A DNA stretch of 64,000 bases from Selenomonas sp. (GTDB lineage Bacteria; Bacillota_C; Negativicutes; Selenomonadales; Selenomonadaceae): assembly GCF_024699275.1 (NCBI RefSeq), contig NZ_JAILPX010000155.1, positions 1-64,000 on the forward strand. The letters run 5' to 3'. Under the pieces are notes generated by a model, which saw nothing but the letters and a program-made list of their open reading frames with translations, was not told where the DNA came from and searched no databases. Each line of letters begins with the position of its first letter. Position 1 is the stretch's first letter. The position numbers and the translations under genes were made by a program. This document shows, piece by piece, positions 27,363 to 36,876 of this stretch.

Positions 27363-28136
27363 TTAGCGATTTTCCTGCAGCATAGCTCCCACACTGGCAT
27401 AACTACCCTTGGCTTTAGCTTGGATTCCCTCGCGGGCAGAATCCACCGTAAAGCCCTCAAAAGCTTCCAGCATAGGCAAATCGTTAACCTCATCCCCTAT
27501 CGCATAGATTACCGCATCCTGCCAGCCCATCAACTCCACCAGTTTGTCAATCCCTTGACGTTTGCTGATGCCCAGCGGCGTTATGTCCACGCTGCAGCGA
27601 TTCGGATAAGCATGGACAATCTGACCAAAACGTTCATTGATGGATTCGCTGACTTCCAGCGCTTCCTCTGCTTTTTTGTAACCTAAAGAAAATTGATGGA
27701 TCTGCGGCAGCTGCAAAATATCACGCTCCGTAATTTCGACCAGTTGAAAATCCCACTGTTTCGCTTCGCGGGAAATCCATGACCCCTCACGCTCATGATA
27801 CAGATAAGTCTTATCAGCAGCTGAAAACGCGTAATGAAAGGAACGGTCCACCCTCGGGTCTTCTGCCAGCTCCGCCAGCACCTTCAAGGGGATCTCCCCT
27901 TGCCAAAGCGGAGTGCCATCGGCGCGGCAAATCAAGCCGCCGTTGTTACAGACGGCATAATCCGACTCAATGCCATAATACTTAAGCTGCGGAGCCAGCA
28001 TGCCGTAATCGCGCCCCGTCACTACACCGAATTTATTGCCGACCTCCCGCCACAATCGTACGCCTTCAACATCTCCTTGAGAAATTTCCTCATGACGAAA
28101 CAGCGTTCCGTCATAATCACTAGCCGCTATCTTCAT
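27363..28136 (-). CDS. HAD-superfamily phosphatase (Cof type) in the alpha-glucoside operon
   Basis: A 257-residue protein with motif I ASDYDGTLF, a cap domain and the C-terminal GDEVNDLPMLEAF motif. The ATG overlaps the stop of the GH13 gene (ATGA), so it is the last gene of the PTS - hydrolase - phosphatase operon. In that setting it may remove phosphate from excess hexose phosphate, but this role is inferred. Residues after motif I differ clearly from the HAD protein at 19755, so the two are not recent duplicates. Confidence 0.88.
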   Translation of the reverse strand: MKIAASDYDGTLFRHEEISQGDVEGVRLWREVGNKFGVVTGRDYGMLAPQLKYYGIESDYAVCNNGGLICRADGTPLWQGEIPLKVLAELAEDPRVDRSFHYAFSAADKTYLYHEREGSWISREAKQWDFQLVEITERDILQLPQIHQFSLGYKKAEEALEVSESINERFGQIVHAYPNRCSVDITPLGISKRQGIDKLVELMGWQDAVIYAIGDEVNDLPMLEAFEGFTVDSAREGIQAKAKGSYASVGAMLQENR

Positions 28137-29839
28137 TTACCTTCACCTGCCTCATCCGTCTTCTTTCTAAAATAACAGACCGCCTCATAGGGCCGAAGGA
28201 GCCCCGGCCGGCTGCCAGCCATGGTTTCAATCAATACAAAACAACCCGACGCCAGCATCCCGTCATAGGTTATTTCCTGACCGGTAAAGTTCACCAAGGT
28301 CAAGGTTTCCTGTCCTTCCCACCGGCGATAAAAGGCGTACAGGTCACCGCGCTCAGACATAACCTCCTCATAATCTCCCTGCTGCAAGACCTCTGCAGCT
28401 TGACTCTCACGCCGCAGATGACTAAGGCGGCGATAAAAGGACAACACAGAGTTCTCGTCTCTTTCTTCCGCCTCAACGCAGCAGTCAGCAAAATCCCCAT
28501 GAACCGGCAGCCAGGGAATTCCTGCTGTAAATCCTGCTTGCTTATCACTTGTCCACTGCATCGGTGTCCGGGCATTATCGCGGCTGTAACGATGAATGAT
28601 CTGCATAGCTTCGCTGACACTGCGCCCTTCTCTTCGCGCCAGTTCATACTGCCCTTTAGAGGAAATATCATTATACTCGTCAATAGAATCCCAGGCCACA
28701 TTATCCATCCCCAACTCCTGTCCTTCGTAGACAAAGGGCGTTCCCCGCAGCGTAAATAGGATTGTCGCCATAGTTTTTGCTGTAACTCGGGCATCTGCCG
28801 AGTCCGGGAAAAAATGACGGACACTGCGGAACTGGTCATGATTCTCAAAAAATATCGGATACCAGCCATTTTCTGCCGTTGCCAGCTGACTGGCCGTCAA
28901 GCAGGCTTTCAAACGCTGGGGAATATCCGGCCGATAGCCTGTTGCATGACTCCAAAGTTCCCCATCCGTAAATTCCAGATTCGTATGGCTGAACTCAAAG
29001 AGCATATCAAAGGCTCCCTGCTTCCCCACCCAGTCTTTAAGTTCTGACGGCGCAACACCATTGGCTTCAGCCACCGTAAAAATATCCTTACCCATAAAGA
29101 CTTCCCGGCGGAACTCATGCAGGAAATCCAGTATTCCCGGCGTATCCGCAATCATCGAATGGATGTTGACCAATCCATCCGCACTGTCCGGTTCCCCATC
29201 CACAAACACAGCCGGCTTCTTGATGTAGACAATGGCATCAATACGGAAACCACCTACGCCCTTATCGAGCCAGAAATTGGCCGCCCCATAGAGCGCTTGA
29301 CGAACGGCGGGGTTTTCCCAGTTCAAATCCGGCTGTGCCTTCGCAAAGGTATGCAGATAATACTGCTGACGCTCTTCACACCAGGTCCAGGCGCTGCCGC
29401 CAAAAATGGAACGCCAGTTAGTCGGTGCTGAACCGTCTGCTTTCCCATCCCGCCAGATATACCAATCTGCTTTCTCCTGATCACGGCCAGATTTCGACTG
29501 TTGAAACCAGCTATGCTGATCCGATGTGTGATTAAAGACCAGATCCATAACAATACGGATATCCCGTTTTTTCGCCTCGGCAATGAGTTTTTCCATATCG
29601 GCCATTGTTCCATAGGCAGGGTCGATTGCTGTGTAATCGGCAATATCATAACCATTATCCACCATGGGCGAAGGGTATACCGGTGTAAGCCAGATAGCAC
29701 CAACTCCCAGGGTCTTCAGATAATCCAGTTTTCGCGTTATGCCCGGAATATCACCCTGACCACTGCCCGTCGTATCCAAAAAACTTTTCGGATAGACCTG
29801 ATAGACAACGGTCTTCTGCCACCATTTCAATTCTTTCAT
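28133..29839 (-). CDS. GH13 alpha-glucosidase or phospho-alpha-glucosidase (TreC/oligo-1,6-glucosidase type)
   Basis: A cytoplasmic alpha-glucoside hydrolase of 568 residues in the GH13 subfamily that includes oligo-1,6-glucosidase, dextran glucosidase and trehalose-6-phosphate hydrolase. The retaining triad is D201 (GGFRIDAI), E258 (FTVAEANG) and D335 (FENHD); the conserved MDLVFNHTSDQH is also present. It starts like family members (WWQKTVVYQVYPKSF). Its place after a PTS EIICBA suggests it splits an imported phosphorylated disaccharide. Substrate choice cannot be settled from the sequence. Confidence 0.88.
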   Translation of the reverse strand: MKELKWWQKTVVYQVYPKSFLDTTGSGQGDIPGITRKLDYLKTLGVGAIWLTPVYPSPMVDNGYDIADYTAIDPAYGTMADMEKLIAEAKKRDIRIVMDLVFNHTSDQHSWFQQSKSGRDQEKADWYIWRDGKADGSAPTNWRSIFGGSAWTWCEERQQYYLHTFAKAQPDLNWENPAVRQALYGAANFWLDKGVGGFRIDAIVYIKKPAVFVDGEPDSADGLVNIHSMIADTPGILDFLHEFRREVFMGKDIFTVAEANGVAPSELKDWVGKQGAFDMLFEFSHTNLEFTDGELWSHATGYRPDIPQRLKACLTASQLATAENGWYPIFFENHDQFRSVRHFFPDSADARVTAKTMATILFTLRGTPFVYEGQELGMDNVAWDSIDEYNDISSKGQYELARREGRSVSEAMQIIHRYSRDNARTPMQWTSDKQAGFTAGIPWLPVHGDFADCCVEAEERDENSVLSFYRRLSHLRRESQAAEVLQQGDYEEVMSERGDLYAFYRRWEGQETLTLVNFTGQEITYDGMLASGCFVLIETMAGSRPGLLRPYEAVCYFRKKTDEAGEGK

Positions 29840-29877
29840 GATAAGATTCCCCTTGAAGTCTTAAACAACCCTTTTGC

Positions 29878-31995
29878 TCAGAACGTCATAATCGGCGTTT
29901 CCGCAGCCATTACATCCTGATCCGGCTCCTTTTGCATCTGCGGGTAATCCGCAGAATTCGTAATGGCCATGATAACCGTAGATGCGTAACCAGCATCATG
30001 AATAATCTGCGGGTCGAACTGAATCAGGGGCTCTCCTTTATGAACCTTTGCTCCCTGCTGTGTCAACAACCGAAACCCGCGGCCATTGAGCTTGACCGTA
30101 TCAATACCGATATGAATCAGCATCTCCGCGCCATTTGCCAGACGTAAACCAATTGCATGAAGACTTTCTTCCATGATCATGGTAATTTCAGCATCTGCAG
30201 GGGCCAAAACCATATTCCCTATCGGTTCAATGGCCACACCATCCCCCATCATTTTCTGGGAAAACATATCATCCTGAACTTCTGTCATATCGATAAGTTT
30301 TCCCGAAATGCAAGCTGCCAGACGCATCGAAAGGTCTTTTGCCACAGTTTCCTGCGGAACAGCTGCCTGCAGCTTTCCCGCCGCGCCGACTGCCTCGCCT
30401 TTGAGCAATGCGTCAAAATAACTGCGAACCTGCGGAACCGACAGGCCAACAATAACCTGCAATGCCCGGCCATTCTTTACCAGACCAAAGGCACCGGCAT
30501 TGGTGAATTTGGAAGCCGGCTGCACTTTATCGGGATCATTGACCGTAACCCGCAGCCGCGTTGCACAATTCGTGACTTCCTGGATATTGGACGGTCCGCC
30601 AAGACAATCCAGAAAAACTTTTGCTTTAATAGCCAGTGCATTATCTGCCAATCCCAGATTCTCCATCTCCTGCTTGGCCTTGTACTCAGCCTTCGTAAAC
30701 AACTTGTCCTCCACTTCATCAGCTGTACGTCCCGGTGTTGCATAATCAAAGCGCAGAATGAGGAAGCGGAAGGTAACAAAATAAATCGCCGTAAAACAGA
30801 AACCCACCACAATCTGCATGATATACGTGCCCGCATGATAGGAGAACAAGGGAATCCAGTTCTGTACAAAGCAATCAATCAGGCCGCCGCCAAAATTTCC
30901 CGCCAGACCAAAGAAGTACAACACCGCCGACAGCGTAGCTGCCAAAACCGCATGCACAACGTAGAGAAGCGGTGCCACAAACAGGAATGTAAATTCCAAC
31001 GGTTCCGTAATCCCGCAGAGAACAGCGGTAAGGGTTGCCGGAATCAATAGTGCCGCTGTCTTCTTTCGCTTAGCGGGCTTTGCACACATATAGATGGCAA
31101 GTGCTGCTCCGGGCAAACCAAATACCTTAGACATGCCATGCAGGGCAAATCCCCCCTCGGGGAAAAGGTCTTTCAAACTGGCCGTACTGGTAGCAAAATC
31201 ATTGAGATGCTGCAGCCAATAAGCCTGAATACCGCCATCGCAGACAGCCGGCCCAAAAATAAACGGCAGATAAATGAAGTGATGCAAGCCTGCCGGCAGC
31301 AACAACCGCTCCGACAGGGTATAGGCCCACACGCCAAAGATTCCGCTGGTCTTGAGGAAGTCCTGGAACTGCATGATGCCATGCTGAATTGCCGGCCATA
31401 CCAGGCAAAATACAAAGGCCAATGGAATCATAACTGCAAAACCAACCGCTACCACAAAGGCCGGCCCCTTGAAGATTCCGAGCCAATCCGGAATATCCGT
31501 ATCATAGAAACGGTTATGCAGCCAGGCCGTCATACAGGCAATGAAGATTGCCCCCAGCATCCCCATGTCCAGCGTCTTGATATTGGCAATCATCGCCAGC
31601 CCTGTACCTGCACCGGCCTTCTGGGCAAAATCCACACCGAAGAAATCGCCGTGCAAGGTCAGAAACGCTGAAATAAAATAGTTGAAGACCATATAGATGA
31701 CAAAGCCTTCCATCGCACAGCGCGCCGCTTCCTTCCTGGCAAAACCGATAGGAACCGCAATCGCAAACAGGATTGGCATCTGATTGAATACAGTCCAGGC
31801 TCCCTGCTCAACCACATACCAGAAATCGTACCATATGGTACCCTGCGCAGCCAGACTGCCCAATAACCCCTCATTTTTACAGATAATCGATAACGCCACT
31901 GTGAGTCCAAAGAACGCAAACAGAATAACGGGCGTATACATAGCGCCGCCAAACTTCTGCATTCCCTGCATGACACAATCCCTGCTGAGTGTCAT
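29878..31995 (-). CDS. PTS EIICBA transporter, alpha-glucoside/glucose family
   Basis: A 705-residue fused permease that phosphorylates its sugar while importing it. EIIC (about 20-410) has around ten membrane helices and the GITEPLEF motif. EIIB has its phospho-cysteine at C477 (TNCATRLRV). EIIA of the Glc type carries H628 (LIHIGIDTVKL). The domain order CBA with a complete EIIA makes it self-sufficient with HPr. The ATG follows GGAGGG by seven bases. It forms an operon with the GH13 and HAD genes; the RpiR gene is encoded upstream. Confidence 0.92.
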   Translation of the reverse strand: MTLSRDCVMQGMQKFGGAMYTPVILFAFFGLTVALSIICKNEGLLGSLAAQGTIWYDFWYVVEQGAWTVFNQMPILFAIAVPIGFARKEAARCAMEGFVIYMVFNYFISAFLTLHGDFFGVDFAQKAGAGTGLAMIANIKTLDMGMLGAIFIACMTAWLHNRFYDTDIPDWLGIFKGPAFVVAVGFAVMIPLAFVFCLVWPAIQHGIMQFQDFLKTSGIFGVWAYTLSERLLLPAGLHHFIYLPFIFGPAVCDGGIQAYWLQHLNDFATSTASLKDLFPEGGFALHGMSKVFGLPGAALAIYMCAKPAKRKKTAALLIPATLTAVLCGITEPLEFTFLFVAPLLYVVHAVLAATLSAVLYFFGLAGNFGGGLIDCFVQNWIPLFSYHAGTYIMQIVVGFCFTAIYFVTFRFLILRFDYATPGRTADEVEDKLFTKAEYKAKQEMENLGLADNALAIKAKVFLDCLGGPSNIQEVTNCATRLRVTVNDPDKVQPASKFTNAGAFGLVKNGRALQVIVGLSVPQVRSYFDALLKGEAVGAAGKLQAAVPQETVAKDLSMRLAACISGKLIDMTEVQDDMFSQKMMGDGVAIEPIGNMVLAPADAEITMIMEESLHAIGLRLANGAEMLIHIGIDTVKLNGRGFRLLTQQGAKVHKGEPLIQFDPQIIHDAGYASTVIMAITNSADYPQMQKEPDQDVMAAETPIMTF

Positions 31996-32095
31996 TTTTC
32001 ATCCCTCCATATCTTGCCTACAACGCTCACTTGATAAAGATCAGAATCATTCAACTGCCTCAAGATCCTGTAAGTCATCTCGTATCTAAAGAATA

Positions 32096-32134
32096 ACGAA
32101 AAAAGCCCGCGAACACAATAGTTTCGCGGGCTTT
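32096..32134 (-). terminator. Terminator after rpiR
   Basis: A 12-bp stem (AAAGCCCGCGAA and complement) is followed by TTTTTT on the minus strand. It separates the RpiR gene from the PTS operon, so the PTS genes need a promoter in 31996-32095, which I could not place. Confidence 0.88.
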
Positions 32135-32191
32135 CGGTTCTTTATCTGCAAGGCGTAATTTGGTACATTTCCTGTACTTTGTTACACCACC

Positions 32192-32962
32192 TTATTCTGA
32201 CCGGCGTTGAAGGTACATCCGGTATTTTACGAACCAAACCTCCACCAACATGAAATACGGCATCATCGACTGAAATGCCGTCCGTTCATCATCACCATCG
32301 TAAAGCTGGAACCTTGCGGGGGAAACATAGAGATTCACCGTTGACAAACTGGCCAACGTATTATCATGCAGCTTTGTAATCGAAATAAACGGCACGTCCT
32401 GCAGCTGCAACTGCCGGGCAAAATCCACCACCAGCGGGGTCTCTCCCGACAGGGATACAAAGATGAACAGATCATCCTTCGTCAGTGTCCGGGCAATGGA
32501 GCGGAACTCCTCTTCCCCCGTAATTTCATAAATCAGCACATTGTCATAAAAGAATAACCGCTTGAGTTCCTGAACCACATTGCTTTGAACCAAACCGGAA
32601 GCAAACGCAAAAACACGATTGGCCTCATGAACCAGCCGGCTGGCACTGTCGAAATTGCGCTTGAATACCTTCGCCGCTGTCTGTGCATAGAATGCCTGCA
32701 AATCCGGCAAAACATCACCATGGGGAAAGGAGTGTGCTGGCTCCTCCATTTTCATCACGGCCTTGAGCTCGCCAAACCCATCAAAACCCAGTTTCTGCGC
32801 AAAACGGACAATTGTGGTACTGGATACTGCACAAGCCCGCGCCAATTCATGGATAGAGATATGCCGGACTTGTGCACGATGCCGGGAAATATATTTCCAA
32901 ATCGTCAGGTCCGTATCATTCAGGTCCTGCCGATGTCCGTTTATGATTTCTTCTATACGCAT
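32192..32962 (-). CDS. RpiR-family transcriptional regulator
   Basis: A 256-residue sugar-phosphate responsive regulator. The N-terminal RpiR helix-turn-helix (about 1-75, IHELARACAVSSTTIVRFAQKLG) is followed by a SIS domain (about 110-235) with FAFASGLVQSN and FVSLSGETPLVVD, which binds a phosphosugar. Adjacent to an alpha-glucoside PTS and a GH13 gene, it most likely controls them. The ilvBN genes are upstream on the same strand with only 60 bases between. Confidence 0.9.
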   Translation of the reverse strand: MRIEEIINGHRQDLNDTDLTIWKYISRHRAQVRHISIHELARACAVSSTTIVRFAQKLGFDGFGELKAVMKMEEPAHSFPHGDVLPDLQAFYAQTAAKVFKRNFDSASRLVHEANRVFAFASGLVQSNVVQELKRLFFYDNVLIYEITGEEEFRSIARTLTKDDLFIFVSLSGETPLVVDFARQLQLQDVPFISITKLHDNTLASLSTVNLYVSPARFQLYDGDDERTAFQSMMPYFMLVEVWFVKYRMYLQRRSE

Positions 32963-33022
32963 GCCAATTCACCTTAATCTCTCCATGTGGCAAGCTGCCG
33001 CCTATATATCCGACAACGCATC

Positions 33023-33526
33023 TTACATCTGCTTAACTGGCACAGGCCCGCGAGACAAGGCAATAGCCCCAGTACGGGCAATTTCGATGATCTCATATTC
33101 GGAGAGCACTTCGATGATGCCATCAATCTTACTCTGCTGTCCTGTGAGTTCAATGACCACATTTTCCTTGCTCACATCCACGATACTGGCCCGGAAGATA
33201 TTGACGATATCAATGAGTTCAGCTCGGTTGCCTTTATCCGCCCTGACCTTTATCATCACCAGTTCCCGTTCGATAGAATCCACTTCAGACAAGTTCACGA
33301 TCTTGATGACATCAATCAATTTGCCCAACTGCGTCACAACCTGATCCAGTTCATTTTTGGATTCCACCGATACCACGATATTGATGCGCGTAACTTCCGG
33401 TTCCTCCGTATAGCCGGCAGAAATGCTTTCGATATTGAAAGCACGCCGGCTGATAAGACCTGATACATGGGTTAAAACACCAGGTTTATTATCCACTAAT
33501 ACCGCCAGTAAATATTTTTTCATCAC
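33023..33526 (-). CDS. ilvN: Acetolactate synthase small (regulatory) subunit
   Basis: A 167-residue regulatory subunit of acetohydroxyacid synthase, activating the large subunit and conferring valine feedback. The N-terminal ACT domain begins YLLAVLVDNKPGVLTHVSGL and the C-terminal domain follows at about 80-160. The ATG overlaps the ilvB stop (ATGA), coupling the two in translation. Confidence 0.96.
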   Translation of the reverse strand: MMKKYLLAVLVDNKPGVLTHVSGLISRRAFNIESISAGYTEEPEVTRINIVVSVESKNELDQVVTQLGKLIDVIKIVNLSEVDSIERELVMIKVRADKGNRAELIDIVNIFRASIVDVSKENVVIELTGQQSKIDGIIEVLSEYEIIEIARTGAIALSRGPVPVKQM

Positions 33527-35217
33527 TTGTTACCTCCCAGCACCATTTGGTCAAGACGTTTACCCCCGGGTACCATAGGCAGGACGTCTTCCTCCTCCGG
33601 AATCAGGACATCGATAAGAACAGGCCCCTTCTCCGCCATGATCTTCGGCAGGATCGTGTCCAGTTCTTCCTTCCTGGTCAGGCGATAACCTTTGAGCCCC
33701 ATGGCTTCAGCCAATTTCACAAAATCCGTCTTCCCCTTGAGCTCCGACTGGGAGTAATGATGATTATAGAAGAGTCTCTGCCATTGCCCCACCATGCCCA
33801 GGATACAGTTATGCAGGATAACGACCTTCACATCAATATCATTATCCGCAATGGTGGCAAATTCCTGACAATTCATCATAATGCTGCCATCACCGGTAAA
33901 AAGTACCACCTTGCTGTCCGGAACGCCAATTTTTGCCCCCATGGCGGCAGGCAGGCCATAGCCCATGGTTCCCTGCCCACCGGAAGTCAGAAAATGGCGT
34001 GGCTTGAACACATCAAAGAACTGAGCCGCCCACATCTGATGCTGACCTACATCGGTCACAGCAATGGTGTCTTTATCCGCCAGCTCACTGATCTTGCGGA
34101 TAAGCGCGCCGGGTTTGATTGCGTCACCCTTTTCCACAAAGCTGAAGGGATGCTCTGCCTGCATTTTAAGGACGTCCTTCTTCCACCCCTTAAACTTATC
34201 GGCAAATCGTTCTTTCGTCCCACTGAGTTTCTTATTGAAGCGCGGCAATGTCCAGCGCAGATCCCCCAACACCTTCAAATCTGCTGATACATTCTTATTG
34301 ATTTCTGCCCGGTCAAGTTCGAAGTGGATGATCTTTGCCTTAGGAGCGAAACCATCCACCCGCCCTGTCACACGGTCACTAAAACGCATACCAATACACA
34401 GAAGCAAATCGCATTTCTGAATAGCCATATTGGCCGCATAACTGCCATGCATGCCGGCAAACCCCAGAAAGCCCTCTGTATCAGCGGGTACAGCCCCTAA
34501 CCCCAATAACGTGGAGGTCACAGGAACGCCCAGCTTCTTGGCCAGTTTCTGAACTTCACTGGCTGTATCGGAACTGATAACGCCTCCCCCTACAAAAATC
34601 AAGGGGCGTTCAGCCTTCTGAACCGCCTCTGCAGCAGCGGCAATTTCCGCCTCATGGCCATCGTATACACCACTATATCCCCGCAGATTGACCTTCTCCG
34701 GATACTGGTAATCAAATTTCGCATCAAAAACATCCTTGGCCACATCAATGACCACAGGACCTTTACGGCCAGTCTGCGCAATAAAGAATGCTTCTTTCAA
34801 TACCCGCGGCAAATCCCGGACATCCTTGACCAAATAATTGTGCTTGGTAATGGGGGTTGTAATCCCAAAGATATCCGCTTCCTGAAAAGAATCCTTGCCG
34901 ATATAAGGATTCGCCACCTGCCCCGTAATGCAGACCAGCGGTACAGAATCGGTACACGCCGTAGCAATCCCCGTAATCAGATTCGTAGCTCCAGGACCGG
35001 AAGTGGCAAACACCACCCCAACTTTACCTGTAGCCCGGGCATAACCATCAGCCGCATGAATAGCCCCCTGCTCATGACGGGTCAAAACATGGGGAAATTT
35101 CATCTTATATACTGCATCATAAAGTGTCAGTACCGCTCCCCCGGGATACCCGAACACTACTTCCACACCCTCTTTTTTCAGGCTTTCCAATACGGCCTGA
35201 GCTCCATTCATCATCAA
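33523..35217 (-). CDS. ilvB: Acetolactate synthase large (catalytic) subunit
   Basis: A thiamine-diphosphate enzyme making acetolactate or acetohydroxybutyrate in branched-chain amino acid synthesis. The 564-residue product shows the catalytic Glu region FGYPGGAVLTLYDA and TRHEQGAIHAADGYARATGK, the FAD-binding middle domain, and the diphosphate-binding GDGSIMMNCQEFATI. It is full length and starts at an ATG nine bases after GGGAGGG. The leader of about 100 bases shows no T-box. Confidence 0.97.
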   Translation of the reverse strand: MMMNGAQAVLESLKKEGVEVVFGYPGGAVLTLYDAVYKMKFPHVLTRHEQGAIHAADGYARATGKVGVVFATSGPGATNLITGIATACTDSVPLVCITGQVANPYIGKDSFQEADIFGITTPITKHNYLVKDVRDLPRVLKEAFFIAQTGRKGPVVIDVAKDVFDAKFDYQYPEKVNLRGYSGVYDGHEAEIAAAAEAVQKAERPLIFVGGGVISSDTASEVQKLAKKLGVPVTSTLLGLGAVPADTEGFLGFAGMHGSYAANMAIQKCDLLLCIGMRFSDRVTGRVDGFAPKAKIIHFELDRAEINKNVSADLKVLGDLRWTLPRFNKKLSGTKERFADKFKGWKKDVLKMQAEHPFSFVEKGDAIKPGALIRKISELADKDTIAVTDVGQHQMWAAQFFDVFKPRHFLTSGGQGTMGYGLPAAMGAKIGVPDSKVVLFTGDGSIMMNCQEFATIADNDIDVKVVILHNCILGMVGQWQRLFYNHHYSQSELKGKTDFVKLAEAMGLKGYRLTRKEELDTILPKIMAEKGPVLIDVLIPEEEDVLPMVPGGKRLDQMVLGGNK

Positions 35218-35325
35218 AGCAAGCCCTCCCCACCAGCGAATCGCAGAAAAACAAACTGTACATATTTTTATCCCCTTTATCCTTCCGCTATCCTTTATTT
35301 ACACTTGTGATAACAGTCTAGGCAT

Positions 35326-35355
35326 ATTATACACCATTTGTATACAATGTTACAA
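35326..35355 (-). promoter_or_regulatory. Promoter of ilvBN
   Basis: On the minus strand, TTGTAA and TATAAT are spaced by 18 bases, about 110 bases before ilvB. Confidence 0.7.
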
Positions 35356-35381
35356 TATGAAGGGACCAAAAGTATATCCAC

Positions 35382-35420
35382 AAAAAAATATCAGCTGACC
35401 CTTTCAGTCAACTGATATTT
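35382..35420 (-). terminator. Terminator after the CNNM/CBS gene
   Basis: A stem of about 13 bp (AAATATCAG-TTGA with one mismatch) is followed by seven T on the minus strand. Confidence 0.88.
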
Positions 35421-35475
35421 TCATAATCTGTAAAATTATCGCTACTGCAATCACCTATAACGAACATTTCCAGGA

Positions 35476-36804
35476 TTACACGATTTCCTCATGCTCTGTC
35501 GTAAGGTCATGAGACAATTTAAGCAGTACACGGGTAATCCGTGCTCCATCCACCTCTTCCACATAGAAGAGATTTCCTTGGTCAGCAGCCATCTGTCCCA
35601 CTTTAGGCTCACTGCCAATCTGGTCGTAGAGCCAGCCGCCCACACTATCCACATCTTCATCCTCGATGGTAATTTCCAGGATGTCTTCCAATTCTTCCAA
35701 TAGCATTTTGGCGTCTACCGAGAAAACATGATTTCCCCGCGCTTCCGCCGTGGGGCGTTCCTCGTCAAATTCATCCTGGATATCCCCCACAATCTCCTCC
35801 ATGATGTCCTCGATGGTCACCATGCCGGACGTGCCACCGTATTCATCCACCACAATGGCCATCTGGCTATGGCTTCCCTGCATGGTCTTGAGGAGCACAT
35901 TCACATCCATGCTCTCCGGAACTACCAAAGCCTTACGAGCCAGCTTGCGGAAATTAGGCCGCTTGCCCGTAGCCATGGCCTTCATCAAATCCTTTACATG
36001 CAGGAACCCAATAACATGGTCCTTGTCCTCTTTGCAGATTGGATAACGAGTCATCTGTTCTGCGAGGATTACATCCATATTCTCCTGCCAGCTGTCCTCC
36101 AGATAAATGACCACCATGTCCGTGCGTGGGGTCATGATTTCCCGTACGTTGAGTTCCGTAAAATCGAAGACATTGTCCACAAAATCCGCTTCCGTGTCAT
36201 CGATGAGCCCCTGACGATGACTCTCCTCCATCAGCAGGCGGATTTCTTCTTCTGTATGGGCCGATTCACTTTCACTGGCCGCTACAAACCCCATATGGGC
36301 AGTAACCCAGTTTGCTACATGATTGAGCAACCAGACAAAAGGATACATGATTCGATGAAAAATCAGCATCGGCAACGCCACGGAGAGCATGATCTTTTCT
36401 ACATTCTGAATGGCCATGGTCTTCGGCGTAAGTTCCCCCAGAACAATGTGTCCAGCCGTAATGATGGAAAAAGCAACCACCAGCGCCAGGGTATGCCCCA
36501 CCACATCATCCAGCCCTGCCAGCTGGGTAAGGGGCAGGATCAGCTGTGCCACCACCGGTTCACCGACCCAGCCAAGCCCCAAGGAAGCCAGCGTAATTCC
36601 CAACTGGGTTACGGATAACGAAGCATCCAGATGATCGGTCAGGCGCTTAGCATATACTGCCCGGCGGCTGCCTTCCGCAATCAATGTCTCCAGCCGTGAA
36701 GAACGGATCTTTACACAAGCAAACTCCGCCGCCACAAAAAAACCATTCATAAAGATCAAAAAAGCGACCAGTACTAACTGCAATAGTATCGGTACAATGT
36801 CCAA
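35476..36804 (-). CDS. CNNM/CBS-domain membrane protein (CorC/HlyC family)
   Basis: A 442-residue membrane protein probably involved in magnesium or cobalt transport. The CNNM domain has about four membrane helices (residues 1-175) with ELTPKTMAIQN; two CBS domains follow (about 195-325, EIMTPRTDMVVI and YGGTSGMVTIEDIMEEIVGDIQDEFD), then a C-terminal CorC/HlyC domain. The start is set at the TTG at 36804, eight bases after GGAGGG, because that site lies inside the longer GTG frame. It is preceded by the helicase gene on the same strand. Confidence 0.92.
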   Translation of the reverse strand: MDIVPILLQLVLVAFLIFMNGFFVAAEFACVKIRSSRLETLIAEGSRRAVYAKRLTDHLDASLSVTQLGITLASLGLGWVGEPVVAQLILPLTQLAGLDDVVGHTLALVVAFSIITAGHIVLGELTPKTMAIQNVEKIMLSVALPMLIFHRIMYPFVWLLNHVANWVTAHMGFVAASESESAHTEEEIRLLMEESHRQGLIDDTEADFVDNVFDFTELNVREIMTPRTDMVVIYLEDSWQENMDVILAEQMTRYPICKEDKDHVIGFLHVKDLMKAMATGKRPNFRKLARKALVVPESMDVNVLLKTMQGSHSQMAIVVDEYGGTSGMVTIEDIMEEIVGDIQDEFDEERPTAEARGNHVFSVDAKMLLEELEDILEITIEDEDVDSVGGWLYDQIGSEPKVGQMAADQGNLFYVEEVDGARITRVLLKLSHDLTTEHEEIV

Positions 36805-36876
36805 ATTATATTCCCTCCATATTGATGATACCACTTAAATCTGCCCCACGGGAACGCGACAGAACTCCTGTATCGT

